From positions 1 through 64,000 of the forward strand of contig CAMCXF010000005.1 of assembly GCA_945883235.1 (NCBI GenBank): a DNA stretch of 64,000 nt, in the 5' to 3' direction. Positions 39,467 to 48,359 of the stretch are shown one piece after another. This DNA comes from Phenylobacterium deserti. GTDB taxonomy: Bacteria > Pseudomonadota > Alphaproteobacteria > Caulobacterales > Caulobacteraceae. Below the pieces are notes generated by a model that did not search any database, was not told where the DNA came from, and saw only the letters and a list, made by a program, of their open reading frames with translations. The position numbers and the translations under genes are program-made. How positions within the stretch are numbered: the first letter of the stretch is position 1; every line of letters starts with the position of its first letter.

Positions 39467-40702
39467 ATGGCAACACCGCTCCCCGCCACCGGAACCGACT
39501 GGCCGACGCTGAAGGCCCGCATGGCCGAGTACGCCACCGGCGACGTCGCCTGGCGTGACGGCAAGACCGCTGTCTATGTGTTCAACGCTGGCCCCGAGGT
39601 CGAGCGGGTGCAGAAGGAGGCCTACACCGCCTTCATGTCCGAGAACGGCCTGGGCCCAGCCGCCTTTCCCAGCCTGGCGCGGATGGAGGCTGAGGTGGTG
39701 GGTTTCGGCCTGTCGCTGCTCCACGGGCCGGAGGACGCGGTCGGCACGATCACCTCGGGTGGCACCGATTCCATCACCATGGCGCTGAAAGCGGCCCGCG
39801 ACTTTGCGCGCAAGGAAAAGGGCGTCGTTGGCCCCCTCAACATCGTGCTGCCCAGGTCCGCCCACCCGGCCTTCGACAAGGCCGCCGCAGTTATGGAGAT
39901 CGAGGTCCGCCGCACCCCGCTCAACGCCTACCTCGCCGATCCCGAGGCCATGGCGGCGGTTTGCGACGCGGCCACGGTGATGATCGTCGGCTCCGCGCCC
40001 AGCTTTCCCTACGGCCTGATCGACCCCATCGCGGCGTTGTCGGACCTGGCCATCGCCCGCGACCTGTGGCTGCACGTGGATGCCTGCGTCGGCGGCTATA
40101 TCGCCCCCTTCGTGCGCATGAACGGCGAGGACATTCCGCCCTTTGATTTCGAACTGCCGGGCGTGCGCTCGATGTCCGCCGACCTGCACAAATACGGCTA
40201 CTGTGCGAAGGGGGCCTCGACGGTGTTGTTCCGCACGGCCGCCCTGCGCAAGTTCATGATCTTCGACTTCAGGGACTGGCCCGGCGGCCGCATGGTCACC
40301 CCCACCCTGGCCGGCACCCGGCCCGGTGGGGCCATCTCGGCGGCCTGGGCGGTGATGAATTTTCTGGGCGTGGCGGGCTATCGCGAGAAGCAGGGGCTGG
40401 TCACCGCGACGCGCGCAAAGATCGCGGCGGGCGCGGAGGCGCTTGGCTTCTCCGTCCTGGGCCAACCGAAACTCGGCATTCTCGCCTTCACCCACCCGGA
40501 GGTCGACAGCCAGGCAGTCTGGGGAAAACTCCGCGAACGCGGCTGGTTCACCAGCCTGGCGACCGAGCCGAGGAGCCTGCACCTGATGCTGTCGCCATTT
40601 CACGCTGAAGTGGCGGATACGTATCTGGCCGATCTGGCGTGGGCGCTGGGAGAGGTGAGGGGCGGCGACGGCGCGACGGGCGGAGAGGTGCGGTATTCGT
40701 GA
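39467..40702 (+). CDS. PLP-dependent aspartate decarboxylase/sphingosine-1-phosphate lyase-like enzyme
   Basis: GTITSGGTDSITMALKAARDFA, LWLHVDACVGGYIAPF, SMSADLHKYGYCAKGASTVLFR (PLP lysine in HKYGY). Confidence 0.9.
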   Translation: MATPLPATGTDWPTLKARMAEYATGDVAWRDGKTAVYVFNAGPEVERVQKEAYTAFMSENGLGPAAFPSLARMEAEVVGFGLSLLHGPEDAVGTITSGGTDSITMALKAARDFARKEKGVVGPLNIVLPRSAHPAFDKAAAVMEIEVRRTPLNAYLADPEAMAAVCDAATVMIVGSAPSFPYGLIDPIAALSDLAIARDLWLHVDACVGGYIAPFVRMNGEDIPPFDFELPGVRSMSADLHKYGYCAKGASTVLFRTAALRKFMIFDFRDWPGGRMVTPTLAGTRPGGAISAAWAVMNFLGVAGYREKQGLVTATRAKIAAGAEALGFSVLGQPKLGILAFTHPEVDSQAVWGKLRERGWFTSLATEPRSLHLMLSPFHAEVADTYLADLAWALGEVRGGDGATGGEVRYS

Positions 40703-40736
40703 GGCGGTCGGCGTGTGATCCGCGAGTTTGACACTC

Positions 40737-40758
40737 ATAACGTTATACGTTATATATT
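40737..40758. promoter_or_regulatory. Operator-like palindrome upstream of higBA
   Basis: ATAACGTTAT is a perfect palindrome (40737-40746) followed by a second ACGTTATAT half-site. Confidence 0.5.
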
Positions 40759-40763
40759 GATTG

Positions 40764-41045
40764 ATGCTGCGTAGCTTCCGGGATTCTGAAACCGAGCGGA
40801 TATGGGCCGGCGTACGTTCGCGACGTCTGCCACCTGACATACAGGATGCTGCGCTTAGAAAACTTCGCTTGCTGAACAGGGCGGGACGTTTGGAAGACCT
40901 GTTGGCCCCGCCGGGCAACCGGCTTGAGGCGCTGCGCGGCGACCGCCGAGGACAGCATTCGATACGGATCAATCAGCAATGGCGGATTTGTTTCCGCTGG
41001 AATGATGGACACTGCGACGATGTCGAAATCTGCGACTATCACTGA
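40764..41045 (+). CDS. higB: HigB/RelE-type toxin
   Basis: LRSFRDSETERIWAGVRSRRLPPDIQDAALRKLRLLNRAGRLEDLLAPPGNRLEALRGDRRGQHSIRINQQWRICFRWNDGHCDDVEICDYH. Confidence 0.95.
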   Translation: MLRSFRDSETERIWAGVRSRRLPPDIQDAALRKLRLLNRAGRLEDLLAPPGNRLEALRGDRRGQHSIRINQQWRICFRWNDGHCDDVEICDYH

Positions 41046-41340
41046 CACTTCGGATCAGCTGATCAACCCTACACCGGGAGAAATCCTGATGGCGGAATTC
41101 CTCGCGCCCCTGGCCATGAGCCAGACTGCGCTCGCCCACGCCCTTGGAGTCTCGCCGCGGCGTATCAACGAGATCGTACTCGGCAAGCGTGCCATCACTG
41201 CCGACACCGACCTGCGCCTTGCCCGCTACTGGGGCATGAGCGAAGGCTTCTGGCTGGGCCTGCAGATGGACTACGACCTGATGCAGCGTCGGCGGGAACT
41301 GGGCCCGGCTCTGGACGCGATCACGCCGCGGGCGGCCTGA
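41020..41340 (+). CDS. higA: HigA family addiction-module antitoxin
   Basis: PTPGEILMAEFLAPLAMSQTALAHALGVSPRRINEIVLGKRAITADTDLRLARYWGMSEGFWLGLQ. Confidence 0.95.
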   Translation: MSKSATITDTSDQLINPTPGEILMAEFLAPLAMSQTALAHALGVSPRRINEIVLGKRAITADTDLRLARYWGMSEGFWLGLQMDYDLMQRRRELGPALDAITPRAA

Positions 41341-41417
41341 AGCGCGCCCAGGATGGTGGGCACCTACAGCGGCTCAAAATGGCCTCCCTACGCTGCCTGA
41401 TCAAGCCGGTCGGCGAT

Positions 41418-41620
41418 TCACATCTTGATCAGCGCCTGCCGGGTCACGCCGCGTCTCTGGGCTTCGATGTCCAGGCACCGCACCATCTGATCGGTGAAGT
41501 CTATGTTGACCCGCCGATTGGCCAGCCGGGGAGCCGTGCAGTGGACCAGTCGATGTGGGCGTCGATGTCGTCGCCGTCGTCGAGGCTCGGCGGAGCGATC
41601 ACCGTAATGGCATTTCGCAT
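41418..41620 (-). pseudogene. Frameshifted CopG/RHH-type antitoxin gene
   Basis: Minus strand after GGAGGAG: MRNAITVIAPPSLDDGDDIDAHIDWSTA then, after a frame change, RLANRRVNIDFTDQMVRCLDIEAQRRGVTRQALIKM*; 203-nt span is not a multiple of 3. Confidence 0.75.
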
Positions 41621-41661
41621 CTCCTCCCTCTACATAGGAGTTAGCACAAAGGATCCTAACC

Positions 41662-41886
41662 TTGAGTAGCCAGCCTTGGACAAAATTGATGTCTCATCCG
41701 AGGGCCGAACTTTGGCGACAGGACCGCAATGACCCGAGCGGCAATCCGGTGTCGATCTATCGCGGCTCCACATTCCTCCAACTGCCGAACGGAGAGCGCC
41801 GCATGACCCCTGTCGACCTAAGCTTTCGCACGCTGGCCGAAGGGGAAGCTTGGTTTATCTTGAATTGCGGAACCGGCGCGGATTGA
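41662..41886 (+). CDS. Small hypothetical protein
   Basis: 74-aa ORF (…RAELWRQDRNDPSGNPVSIYRGSTFLQLPNGERRMTPVDLSFRTLAEGEAWFI…); plausible but no family recognised. Confidence 0.4.
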   Translation: MSSQPWTKLMSHPRAELWRQDRNDPSGNPVSIYRGSTFLQLPNGERRMTPVDLSFRTLAEGEAWFILNCGTGAD

Positions 41887-41952
41887 GTGTCGGGTGAAGG
41901 TTCATGCTATTCAATTAGCAAGCATCTCGAGATCTTCTAGTGCTTCTATTCG

Positions 41953-42156
41953 TCAGTCGCACTGCATATCTTGGCTGATCGTTTCGAGGTGTGCAACAAC
42001 ACTGAAATGATATTGACGACGGTGTGTATTGATATATTCCATTGTCAATTGAAAATGTCCATCCCGTTTCGTGTAATCCTTAAATTGTCGTCGCTGAAAA
42101 TACACTAATATTCTGCAAAGATCGGAAAAACTGTCTACATGACTAATATAGTTCAT
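41953..42156 (-). CDS. Small hypothetical protein in low-GC segment
   Basis: 67-aa ORF MNYISHVDSFSDLCRILVYFQRRQFKDYTKRDGHFQLTMEYINTHRRQYHFSVVAHLETISQDMQCD; protein-like composition only. Confidence 0.3.
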   Translation of the reverse strand: MNYISHVDSFSDLCRILVYFQRRQFKDYTKRDGHFQLTMEYINTHRRQYHFSVVAHLETISQDMQCD

Positions 42157-42192
42157 TTATCATTAATAGAGAGCTATCGTAAGGATTTTATA

Positions 42193-42393
42193 ATGGCAGA
42201 TAATTTTGTGGCCGGTCAAGTAGTTCAACTCAAATCTGGTGGCCCCAAAATGACGGTTGCCGAAGCGGGAATCGATCAAGACAAAGATGCTTATGTATGG
42301 TGTAGATGGTTTGCAGGTTCGAAACTTGAGGTTAGTAAATTTGAGCCTGTTGTCTTGATGCATCCCGCTGGAGGAAATTCGCCGGGAAAGTAG
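42193..42393 (+). CDS. YodC family protein (DUF2158)
   Basis: MADNFVAGQVVQLKSGGPKMTVAEAG...AYVWCRWFAGSKLEVSKFEPVVL. Confidence 0.9.
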   Translation: MADNFVAGQVVQLKSGGPKMTVAEAGIDQDKDAYVWCRWFAGSKLEVSKFEPVVLMHPAGGNSPGK

Positions 42394-42659
42394 TGGCGAC
42401 GTCACGCGTCATAGCCGAGTGGATGATGCGCGAGTTGGTGCGAGTTACTTATCTCGCTCAAGATAGTGTCGCCTGGGAAATCTCTGACCGCTTCGGCGAG
42501 CGGTTCATTTACGTTAACTCGAACGGAAACCCCGCAATCAATCGCGACGTATTGAGGGAATTCGACAGTCTGACCAAGTCGGCTGTTGTATGGGAGTTTG
42601 CCAGTCGATTGTGGAGAGCCCGCGAAGACTACGACCTCCCAAGTCGACGTCAACCCTAA
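42393..42659 (+). CDS. DUF6953-like small protein
   Basis: VIAEWMMRELVRVTYLAQDSVAWEISDRFGERFIYVNSNGNPAINRDVLREFDSLTKSAVVWEFASRLWR; abuts the YodC gene. Confidence 0.6.
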   Translation: MATSRVIAEWMMRELVRVTYLAQDSVAWEISDRFGERFIYVNSNGNPAINRDVLREFDSLTKSAVVWEFASRLWRAREDYDLPSRRQP

Positions 42660-42733
42660 CTCTGGCGCAAGCGGCGAGCCTAACTGTGAGCTCTCGGCCT
42701 GCCATACCCGGCGCTGAACGAACCCGCCGCCCC

Positions 42734-43735
42734 CTACGCCACCCGCACCCGCGCCGTGCTTTCCGGCAAATCCGTGCCGAACGCGCGCTGGAAGAACTCG
42801 GCGACCGTGCCGCGTTCCAGTTCGTCGCACTTGTTCAGGAAGGTCATCCGGAACGCCAGACCGATGTCGCCGCCGAAGATTTCGGTGTTTTGCGCCCAGG
42901 TGATCACGGTGCGCGGGCTCATGACCGTAGAGATGTCGCCGTTCATGAAGGCGTTGCGGGTCATGTCGGCGACACGGACCATGGCGCTGATGGTGCGCCG
43001 ACCCTCGACGGTGTTGTAGCTGGCGGCCTTTGACAGCACGATCTCGGCTTCCACGTCATGGGCCAGATAGTTCAGCGTGGTGACGATCGACCAGCGGTCC
43101 ATCTGGCCCTGATTGATCTGTTGCGTGCCGTGATAGAGGCCCGTCGTGTCACCCAGACCGATGGTGTTGGTCGTGGAGAACAGCCGGAACCACTTGTTGG
43201 GCTGGATCACGCGGTTCTGGTCCAGCAGGGTCAGCTTGCCCTGCGCTTCCAGCACGCGCTGGATCACGAACATCACATCCGGACGGCCGGCGTCATACTC
43301 GTCGAACACCAGGGCGATGGGCCGCTGGATCGCCCAGGGCAGCATACCCTCGCGGAATTCGGTGATTTGCTTGCCGTCTTTCAGGACGATGGCGTCCTTG
43401 CCGACAAGGTCGATGCGGCTGACGTGGCTGTCCAGGTTCACCCGGATCAAAGGCCAGTTCAGGCGCGCGGCCACCTGCTCGATATGGGTCGACTTGCCGG
43501 TGCCGTGATAGCCCTGCACCATGACACGGCGATCAAAGGCGAAGCCCGCCAGGATGGCGCGCGTGGTCTCCGGATCGAACTGATAGGCTGGGTCCAGATC
43601 CGGCACGTGGCTGTCGCGATCTGTGAAGGCGGGAACCTTCATGTCGATGTCGACGCCGAAGGTCGCGCGCACGTCGACCTCCCGGTCCGGGGTGAGCGCG
43701 ATGAGCTTGTCTTCGGATGAGTCAAATGCAGCCAT
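42734..43735 (-). CDS. cobS: Cobaltochelatase subunit CobS
   Basis: AAA+ [51 protein letters not shown]. Confidence 0.95.
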   Translation of the reverse strand: MAAFDSSEDKLIALTPDREVDVRATFGVDIDMKVPAFTDRDSHVPDLDPAYQFDPETTRAILAGFAFDRRVMVQGYHGTGKSTHIEQVAARLNWPLIRVNLDSHVSRIDLVGKDAIVLKDGKQITEFREGMLPWAIQRPIALVFDEYDAGRPDVMFVIQRVLEAQGKLTLLDQNRVIQPNKWFRLFSTTNTIGLGDTTGLYHGTQQINQGQMDRWSIVTTLNYLAHDVEAEIVLSKAASYNTVEGRRTISAMVRVADMTRNAFMNGDISTVMSPRTVITWAQNTEIFGGDIGLAFRMTFLNKCDELERGTVAEFFQRAFGTDLPESTARVRVA

Positions 43736-43813
43736 GGTCGGGTTCGATTACAGGCTTGCCGTGGCGGACGCAAACAGGTGTTTGATGCTAAAGTGACAAC
43801 GGAGGATACAACG

Positions 43814-44686
43814 ATGCCAACAGAAGCGCAAAGCGCCTGGCGGACGATCAGGGTGGCACCCCAGCCGACAGGCTTCGGCGCGGAGATCACCGGGGTTGAT
43901 CTGTCGAGGCCGCTGGCCACAGATGCCCTGGCCGAGGTGAAGGCCGCCTGGGCTCAACACAGCGTCGTGGTCTTTCCCGGCCAGCCCCTGACCCTCGACC
44001 AGCTTGAGGCCTTCACCCTGCAGATGGGTGCCTTCGGCGACGACCCCTATGTCAAGCCGATGGAGGGTCATCCGAATGTGCTGGAGGTGCGGCGCGAGCC
44101 GGACGAGAAGGTCACCCCATTCGGCGGCAACTGGCACTCCGACTGGAGCTTTCAGGCCCGGCCCCCGGCGGCGACGATCCTGCGGTCCGAGACCATCCCC
44201 CCGGTCGGCGGCGATACCCTCTATTGCGACGCGGCCAGCGCCTATGAGGCGCTGCCTCAGGCCACCAAGGACAAACTGGCCCCCTTGCGCGCGGTGCATT
44301 CGGCCAGTCGCGCCTATGGCCCGCAGAGCGCCTACTCGCGGGAGCTCCACCTTCGCGCCATGCCGATCATCGTCAGCCCCGAGGCCGACAAGACCTATGT
44401 CCATCCCCTTGTCCGCACCCATCCGGTGACGGGTCGCAAGGCGCTGTTCGTGTCGCCTGTCTATACCGTCGGCATCGAGGGCATGGCTCCCAACGACGCC
44501 GACCCGCTGCTGGCGGAACTTCACCGGCATCTGGTCCAGGACCAGTTCATCTATCGCCACCACTGGACGCCGGGGATGGTGGTGATCTGGGACAATCGGT
44601 GCACGATGCACAATGCGCTGGGCGGCTATGATGGCCACCGGCGCGTCATGCACCGCACCACCGTGGCGGGCGAGGCGCCGGTCTAG
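43814..44686 (+). CDS. TauD/TfdA family alpha-ketoglutarate-dependent dioxygenase
   Basis: GFGAEITGVDLSRPL, NWHSDWSFQARPPAATILRSETIPPVGGDTLYCD, IWDNRCTMHNALGGYDGHRRVMHRTTV. Confidence 0.95.
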   Translation: MPTEAQSAWRTIRVAPQPTGFGAEITGVDLSRPLATDALAEVKAAWAQHSVVVFPGQPLTLDQLEAFTLQMGAFGDDPYVKPMEGHPNVLEVRREPDEKVTPFGGNWHSDWSFQARPPAATILRSETIPPVGGDTLYCDAASAYEALPQATKDKLAPLRAVHSASRAYGPQSAYSRELHLRAMPIIVSPEADKTYVHPLVRTHPVTGRKALFVSPVYTVGIEGMAPNDADPLLAELHRHLVQDQFIYRHHWTPGMVVIWDNRCTMHNALGGYDGHRRVMHRTTVAGEAPV

Positions 44687-44708
44687 CAGCCCGGCAGGGG
44701 GTAGGACC

Positions 44709-45158
44709 ATGAAGATCCAGATTCTGGGCGCACTGGCCGCGCTGGCGATCGCGGGGTCGGCGCGAGCCGAGCCGCCGCCGCCGGCCTTGATGCCGAAAGC
44801 GATCTCCGGCTCCGGCTGGAGTGTCATGGATCTGGAAGCCGCAAGGGCCTGGTACATCGACAAGCTGGGCATGAAACAGGTCGGGACCTATGCCCGCGAC
44901 GGCAAAATCATCGAGTACATCATGGGCTATGAGGGCCCGCCGGGCAGCGCAATCCTGGCGCTGCTGGCCACGCCGCAGCGCAAGCCAGGTGTGAACACCC
45001 TGAGCCGGCTGATCCTGCACGTACCCGATGCCAGGGCTCTGGCCGCCCATCTGGCAAAACAGGGGATCATGACGAGCGAGGTTGTGCCGGGCGTGGCCTA
45101 TTTCCTGTCCGACCCCGAGGGCAATCCCGTGGAGCTGTACACACCGCCGTCGCGCTGA
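44709..45158 (+). CDS. VOC family protein with signal peptide
   Basis: MKIQILGALAALAIAGSARAE signal; MDLEAARAWYIDKLGMKQVGTYARDGK..., LSDPEGNPVELYTPP. Confidence 0.88.
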   Translation: MKIQILGALAALAIAGSARAEPPPPALMPKAISGSGWSVMDLEAARAWYIDKLGMKQVGTYARDGKIIEYIMGYEGPPGSAILALLATPQRKPGVNTLSRLILHVPDARALAAHLAKQGIMTSEVVPGVAYFLSDPEGNPVELYTPPSR

Positions 45159-45160
45159 AA

Positions 45161-46441
45161 TCAGTCCTCGAACCGCGTCCGCAGCATCAGCAACCCGACG
45201 AAACTGAGCGCCGCGGCGGCGGCCAGATAGCCGCCCACTGGCACCAGGCCGCCGGCGTTCGCCAGTGATTGGGCGATGACCGGGGTCAGGCCGCCGCCGA
45301 TGATCCCGCCGACGTTGAACACCATCGAGGCCCCGGTGTAGCGCACGCGCGGCGGAAACAGGCTGGGCAGAAACGCCCCCAGCGGACCATAGACGAAGCC
45401 CATCACGAACAGCGCCAGTGACAGCCAGGCCCAGACCATCACCAGCGAGCCTGCGCCCATCATTCCGGCCATCACTGCGCCCACGCCGACGGTCGCCAGG
45501 CACCCGCCCATCAACACGCGCCGCGAGGTGGTGGCGTCCGCCGCATAGCCGGCGGCGATGATGCCGGCAGCCATGAAAATGATCGCGCCCAGCTGCACCT
45601 GCAGGAACGTCTCGCGGCTGTAGCCGAGCACTTTCGTGCCGTATCCCAGGGCAAACGCGGTCGAGATGTAGAAAACGGCAAAGCAGGCCACCGCCGCCAA
45701 TGTGCCGCCGATCAGCGCGCCCGGATGACGCAGGACCACCTCGGCCATGGGCACGTGGCTGGTTTCTGACTGTTCCAGCACTTTCTGGAATGCCGGGGTC
45801 TCGCCGATCCTCAAACGGACCCACAAACCCACGCCCACCAGGATCGCGCTGGCCAGGAATGGCAGCCGCCAGCCCCAGGCCTGGAACGCCTCGGGCGACA
45901 GGAACAGGCCCAGGAGCAGGAACAACCCGTTGGCGGCGATGAAACCCACCGGCGCCCCCAGCTGCGGGAACATGCCGAACCGCGCCCGCCAGCCGGGCGG
46001 CGCGTTTTCCACTGCCAGCAAGGCCGCCCCGCCCCACTCGCCGCCCAGCCCGAAGCCCTGGCCGAATCGGAGCAGACACAGGAGCGCCGGCGCCACCCAG
46101 CCAACCAGGGCATAGCTGGGCAGGAACGCGATCAGAAACGTCGACACACCCATCGTCAGCAGCGAGGCCACCAGCGTCGACTTGCGTCCGATCCGGTCGC
46201 CGAAGTGGCCGAACACAGCGGCACCTACGGGGCGGGCAAAGAACGCGACGGCAAACGTCGCATAGCTCTGCAGCAGCTGCGCCGAATCCGATGATTTGGG
46301 AAAAAACAGGTCCGGGAACACCAGCGCCGCGGCCGTGGCGTAGATGTAGAAATCATAGAACTCCACCGCTGTTCCGACCAGACTGGCGGTCAGGACACGG
46401 CGGTTGGAAGCGCTGCCCGCGCGAGACGTTTCAGATGCCAC
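45161..46441 (-). CDS. MFS transporter, metabolite:H+ symporter (MHS) type
   Basis: TASLVGTAVEFYDFYIYATAAALVFPDLFFP, GHFGDRIGRKSTLVASLLTMG, GFGLGGEWGGAALLAVENAPPGWRARFG. Confidence 0.95.
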   Translation of the reverse strand: MASETSRAGSASNRRVLTASLVGTAVEFYDFYIYATAAALVFPDLFFPKSSDSAQLLQSYATFAVAFFARPVGAAVFGHFGDRIGRKSTLVASLLTMGVSTFLIAFLPSYALVGWVAPALLCLLRFGQGFGLGGEWGGAALLAVENAPPGWRARFGMFPQLGAPVGFIAANGLFLLLGLFLSPEAFQAWGWRLPFLASAILVGVGLWVRLRIGETPAFQKVLEQSETSHVPMAEVVLRHPGALIGGTLAAVACFAVFYISTAFALGYGTKVLGYSRETFLQVQLGAIIFMAAGIIAAGYAADATTSRRVLMGGCLATVGVGAVMAGMMGAGSLVMVWAWLSLALFVMGFVYGPLGAFLPSLFPPRVRYTGASMVFNVGGIIGGGLTPVIAQSLANAGGLVPVGGYLAAAAALSFVGLLMLRTRFED

Positions 46442-46523
46442 GGACGTGTCCCCCTGTTGCGAATGACTTCGCCTCCGGAGCGGGCGGGGTCAAGCCGGTT
46501 GGCGCCCCGGCACCTTTGCGGCC

Positions 46524-46635
46524 AGAGCACGACAGCTTGAAGTGGATACCGGTTCGAGCGCCCGTCGTGCTCTAAATGTATGAGAACGAGCCTGTTTATC
46601 CGTTTCAGATGGTTCCATCTGAAACGGACAGGCTC
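46524..46635. repeat. Double-hairpin palindromic intergenic element
   Basis: AGAGCACGAC (46524) / GTCGTGCTCT (46564) and GAGCCTGT...CCGTTTCAGATGGTTCCATCTGAAACGG..ACAGGCTC (46588-46635). Confidence 0.8.
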
Positions 46636-46647
46636 TAGGGCGATAGG

Positions 46648-47790
46648 ATGAGCGCTCAGGTCGATCCCTTCCACGCCATCTCCATCAGCGGGCTGGCCCA
46701 GCGGCTGAAGGCCGAGGGGCGCTCGATCATCCATATGGAGTTCGGCCAGCCGTCCACCGGCGCGCCGAAAGCTGCCATCGTGGCCGCTCATGCGGTGCTC
46801 GATGCCGAGCCCATGGGTTACTGGTCCAGCGATCCCCTGAAAGCCCGGATCTGCCGTCACTACGCGGAGATCTACGGGGTCGCGGTCGAACCTGCCCGCA
46901 TTACGCTCACCAGCGGCGCGTCTCCTGCGCTGGTGCTGGCACTGTCGGCCACCTTCAGGCCCGGCGATGTGATCGCCATGGCGCGGCCGGGCTACGTCGC
47001 CTATCGCAACACGGTCAAGGCGCTGCACATGGTGCCGCTGGAGATCGCCTGCGGGGCGGAAACCCGGTTCCAGTTGACCGCGGCGATGTTGGCCTCGCTT
47101 GAGCCCGCCCCCGCCGGTGTGATCCTGGCCAGCCCGGCCAACCCGACCGGCACAGTGATCCCGGGACCAGAGCTGGCGGCCATCGCCGAGGTCTGCGCGG
47201 CAAGGGGCATCCGCATCGTCTCCGACGAAATCTACCACGGCCTGAGCTACGACCGGCCCACGCACTCGATGCTGGAGTTCGCCCCCGACGCCATCGTCGT
47301 GAACAGCTTTTCCAAATATTTCAGCATGGCGGGCTGGCGCCTGGGCTGGCTGATCGTGCCGCGCGAAGAGGCCTCGCGCGCCGTGGCCTATATGGGCGCG
47401 CTGTTTCTGACCGCGCCGTCGCTGGCCCAGCACGCCGCCCTGGCGGCCATGGACTGTCGCGACGAGCTCGAGGGCCATCTGTCCACCTACCGCCGCAATC
47501 GGGAGCTGTTACTGGAGGCGCTGCCGAAGCTGGGGCTGGAGAAGATCGCCCCGCCGGACGGCGCGTTCTACATCTGGGCCGATGTCGGGGCCTTTACCGA
47601 CGACAGCCTGGCCTTCTGCAAGCAACTGCTGCGCGACACCGGCGTCGCCCTGGCCCCCGGCATCGACTTCGACCCCGCCCTTGGCCACCACTTCATCCGG
47701 CTGAGCTTCGCGGTCTCGACGCCAGAGGTCGAAGACGCCATCCGGCGGCTGACGCCGTGGTTCGCCGCAAGAGGCGTGGCCACGTCATGA
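46648..47790 (+). CDS. Pyridoxal-phosphate-dependent aminotransferase, class I/II
   Basis: FGQPSTGAPKAAI, ILASPANPTGTVIPG, SDEIYHGLSYD, VNSFSKYFSMAGWRLGWL. Confidence 0.94.
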   Translation: MSAQVDPFHAISISGLAQRLKAEGRSIIHMEFGQPSTGAPKAAIVAAHAVLDAEPMGYWSSDPLKARICRHYAEIYGVAVEPARITLTSGASPALVLALSATFRPGDVIAMARPGYVAYRNTVKALHMVPLEIACGAETRFQLTAAMLASLEPAPAGVILASPANPTGTVIPGPELAAIAEVCAARGIRIVSDEIYHGLSYDRPTHSMLEFAPDAIVVNSFSKYFSMAGWRLGWLIVPREEASRAVAYMGALFLTAPSLAQHAALAAMDCRDELEGHLSTYRRNRELLLEALPKLGLEKIAPPDGAFYIWADVGAFTDDSLAFCKQLLRDTGVALAPGIDFDPALGHHFIRLSFAVSTPEVEDAIRRLTPWFAARGVATS

Positions 47791-47794
47791 GGGC

Positions 47795-48187
47795 CTACCG
47801 TCCGGACGCCTCGCCCACCGCACCGGCCACCGTGGCGCGCGCGGCGCATTGAATCAAGGCGGTGCGGGTCTCCGGGCTCAACGCCTGGCTCTTCTCGGCC
47901 GCACCCTCAAGCGTGCCGGTCTTGACCGTCTCGACGATAATCTCGGTCAGCCCGCGCAGCTGGCCAGCGTCGAGTTTTGAGCCCAACTGATCCTGGACGC
48001 ACCCACAGAACGCCTCGCTCTGGCCGGCAACCGTGCAGGCGGTCTTGAGACTGACCATCCCGGACGCCGTGCGGGTGGCCTCCTTCGCGAAGTCTCCCGC
48101 GCCGGCCTTGATCGCTGATCCGGCGTTGTCGCAGGCGACCAGGGCCAGACCGGCCAATAGAACAAGACCAAGACGCAGGTTCATCAC
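47795..48187 (-). CDS. Hypothetical lipoprotein
   Basis: Signal peptide with lipobox LALVAC; FCGCVQDQLGSKLDAGQLRGLTEII. Confidence 0.7.
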   Translation of the reverse strand: MMNLRLGLVLLAGLALVACDNAGSAIKAGAGDFAKEATRTASGMVSLKTACTVAGQSEAFCGCVQDQLGSKLDAGQLRGLTEIIVETVKTGTLEGAAEKSQALSPETRTALIQCAARATVAGAVGEASGR

Positions 48188-48359
48188 GATAGAAGTCCTC
48201 CAGGCCGACCAGATGCGCGGGTTCCATGCGCCATAGTCGTCTCGCTATCCAATTCCAACTCGGCATCTGACAGATGCGACGTCGCAATGCTGATATGGTG
48301 TGGGGGCCTTGACGCGCCACCCCGGGCGCCGTCTCTCCCAGCCGAGCAGGGAGACATAC

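Noticed and set aside
39467-40702. Possible glutamate decarboxylase call
   Set aside because: The motif pattern (HKYGYCAKGASTVLFR, DACVGGY) fits the broader sphingosine-1-phosphate-lyase-like PLP decarboxylase group better; a precise substrate cannot be assigned from sequence alone.
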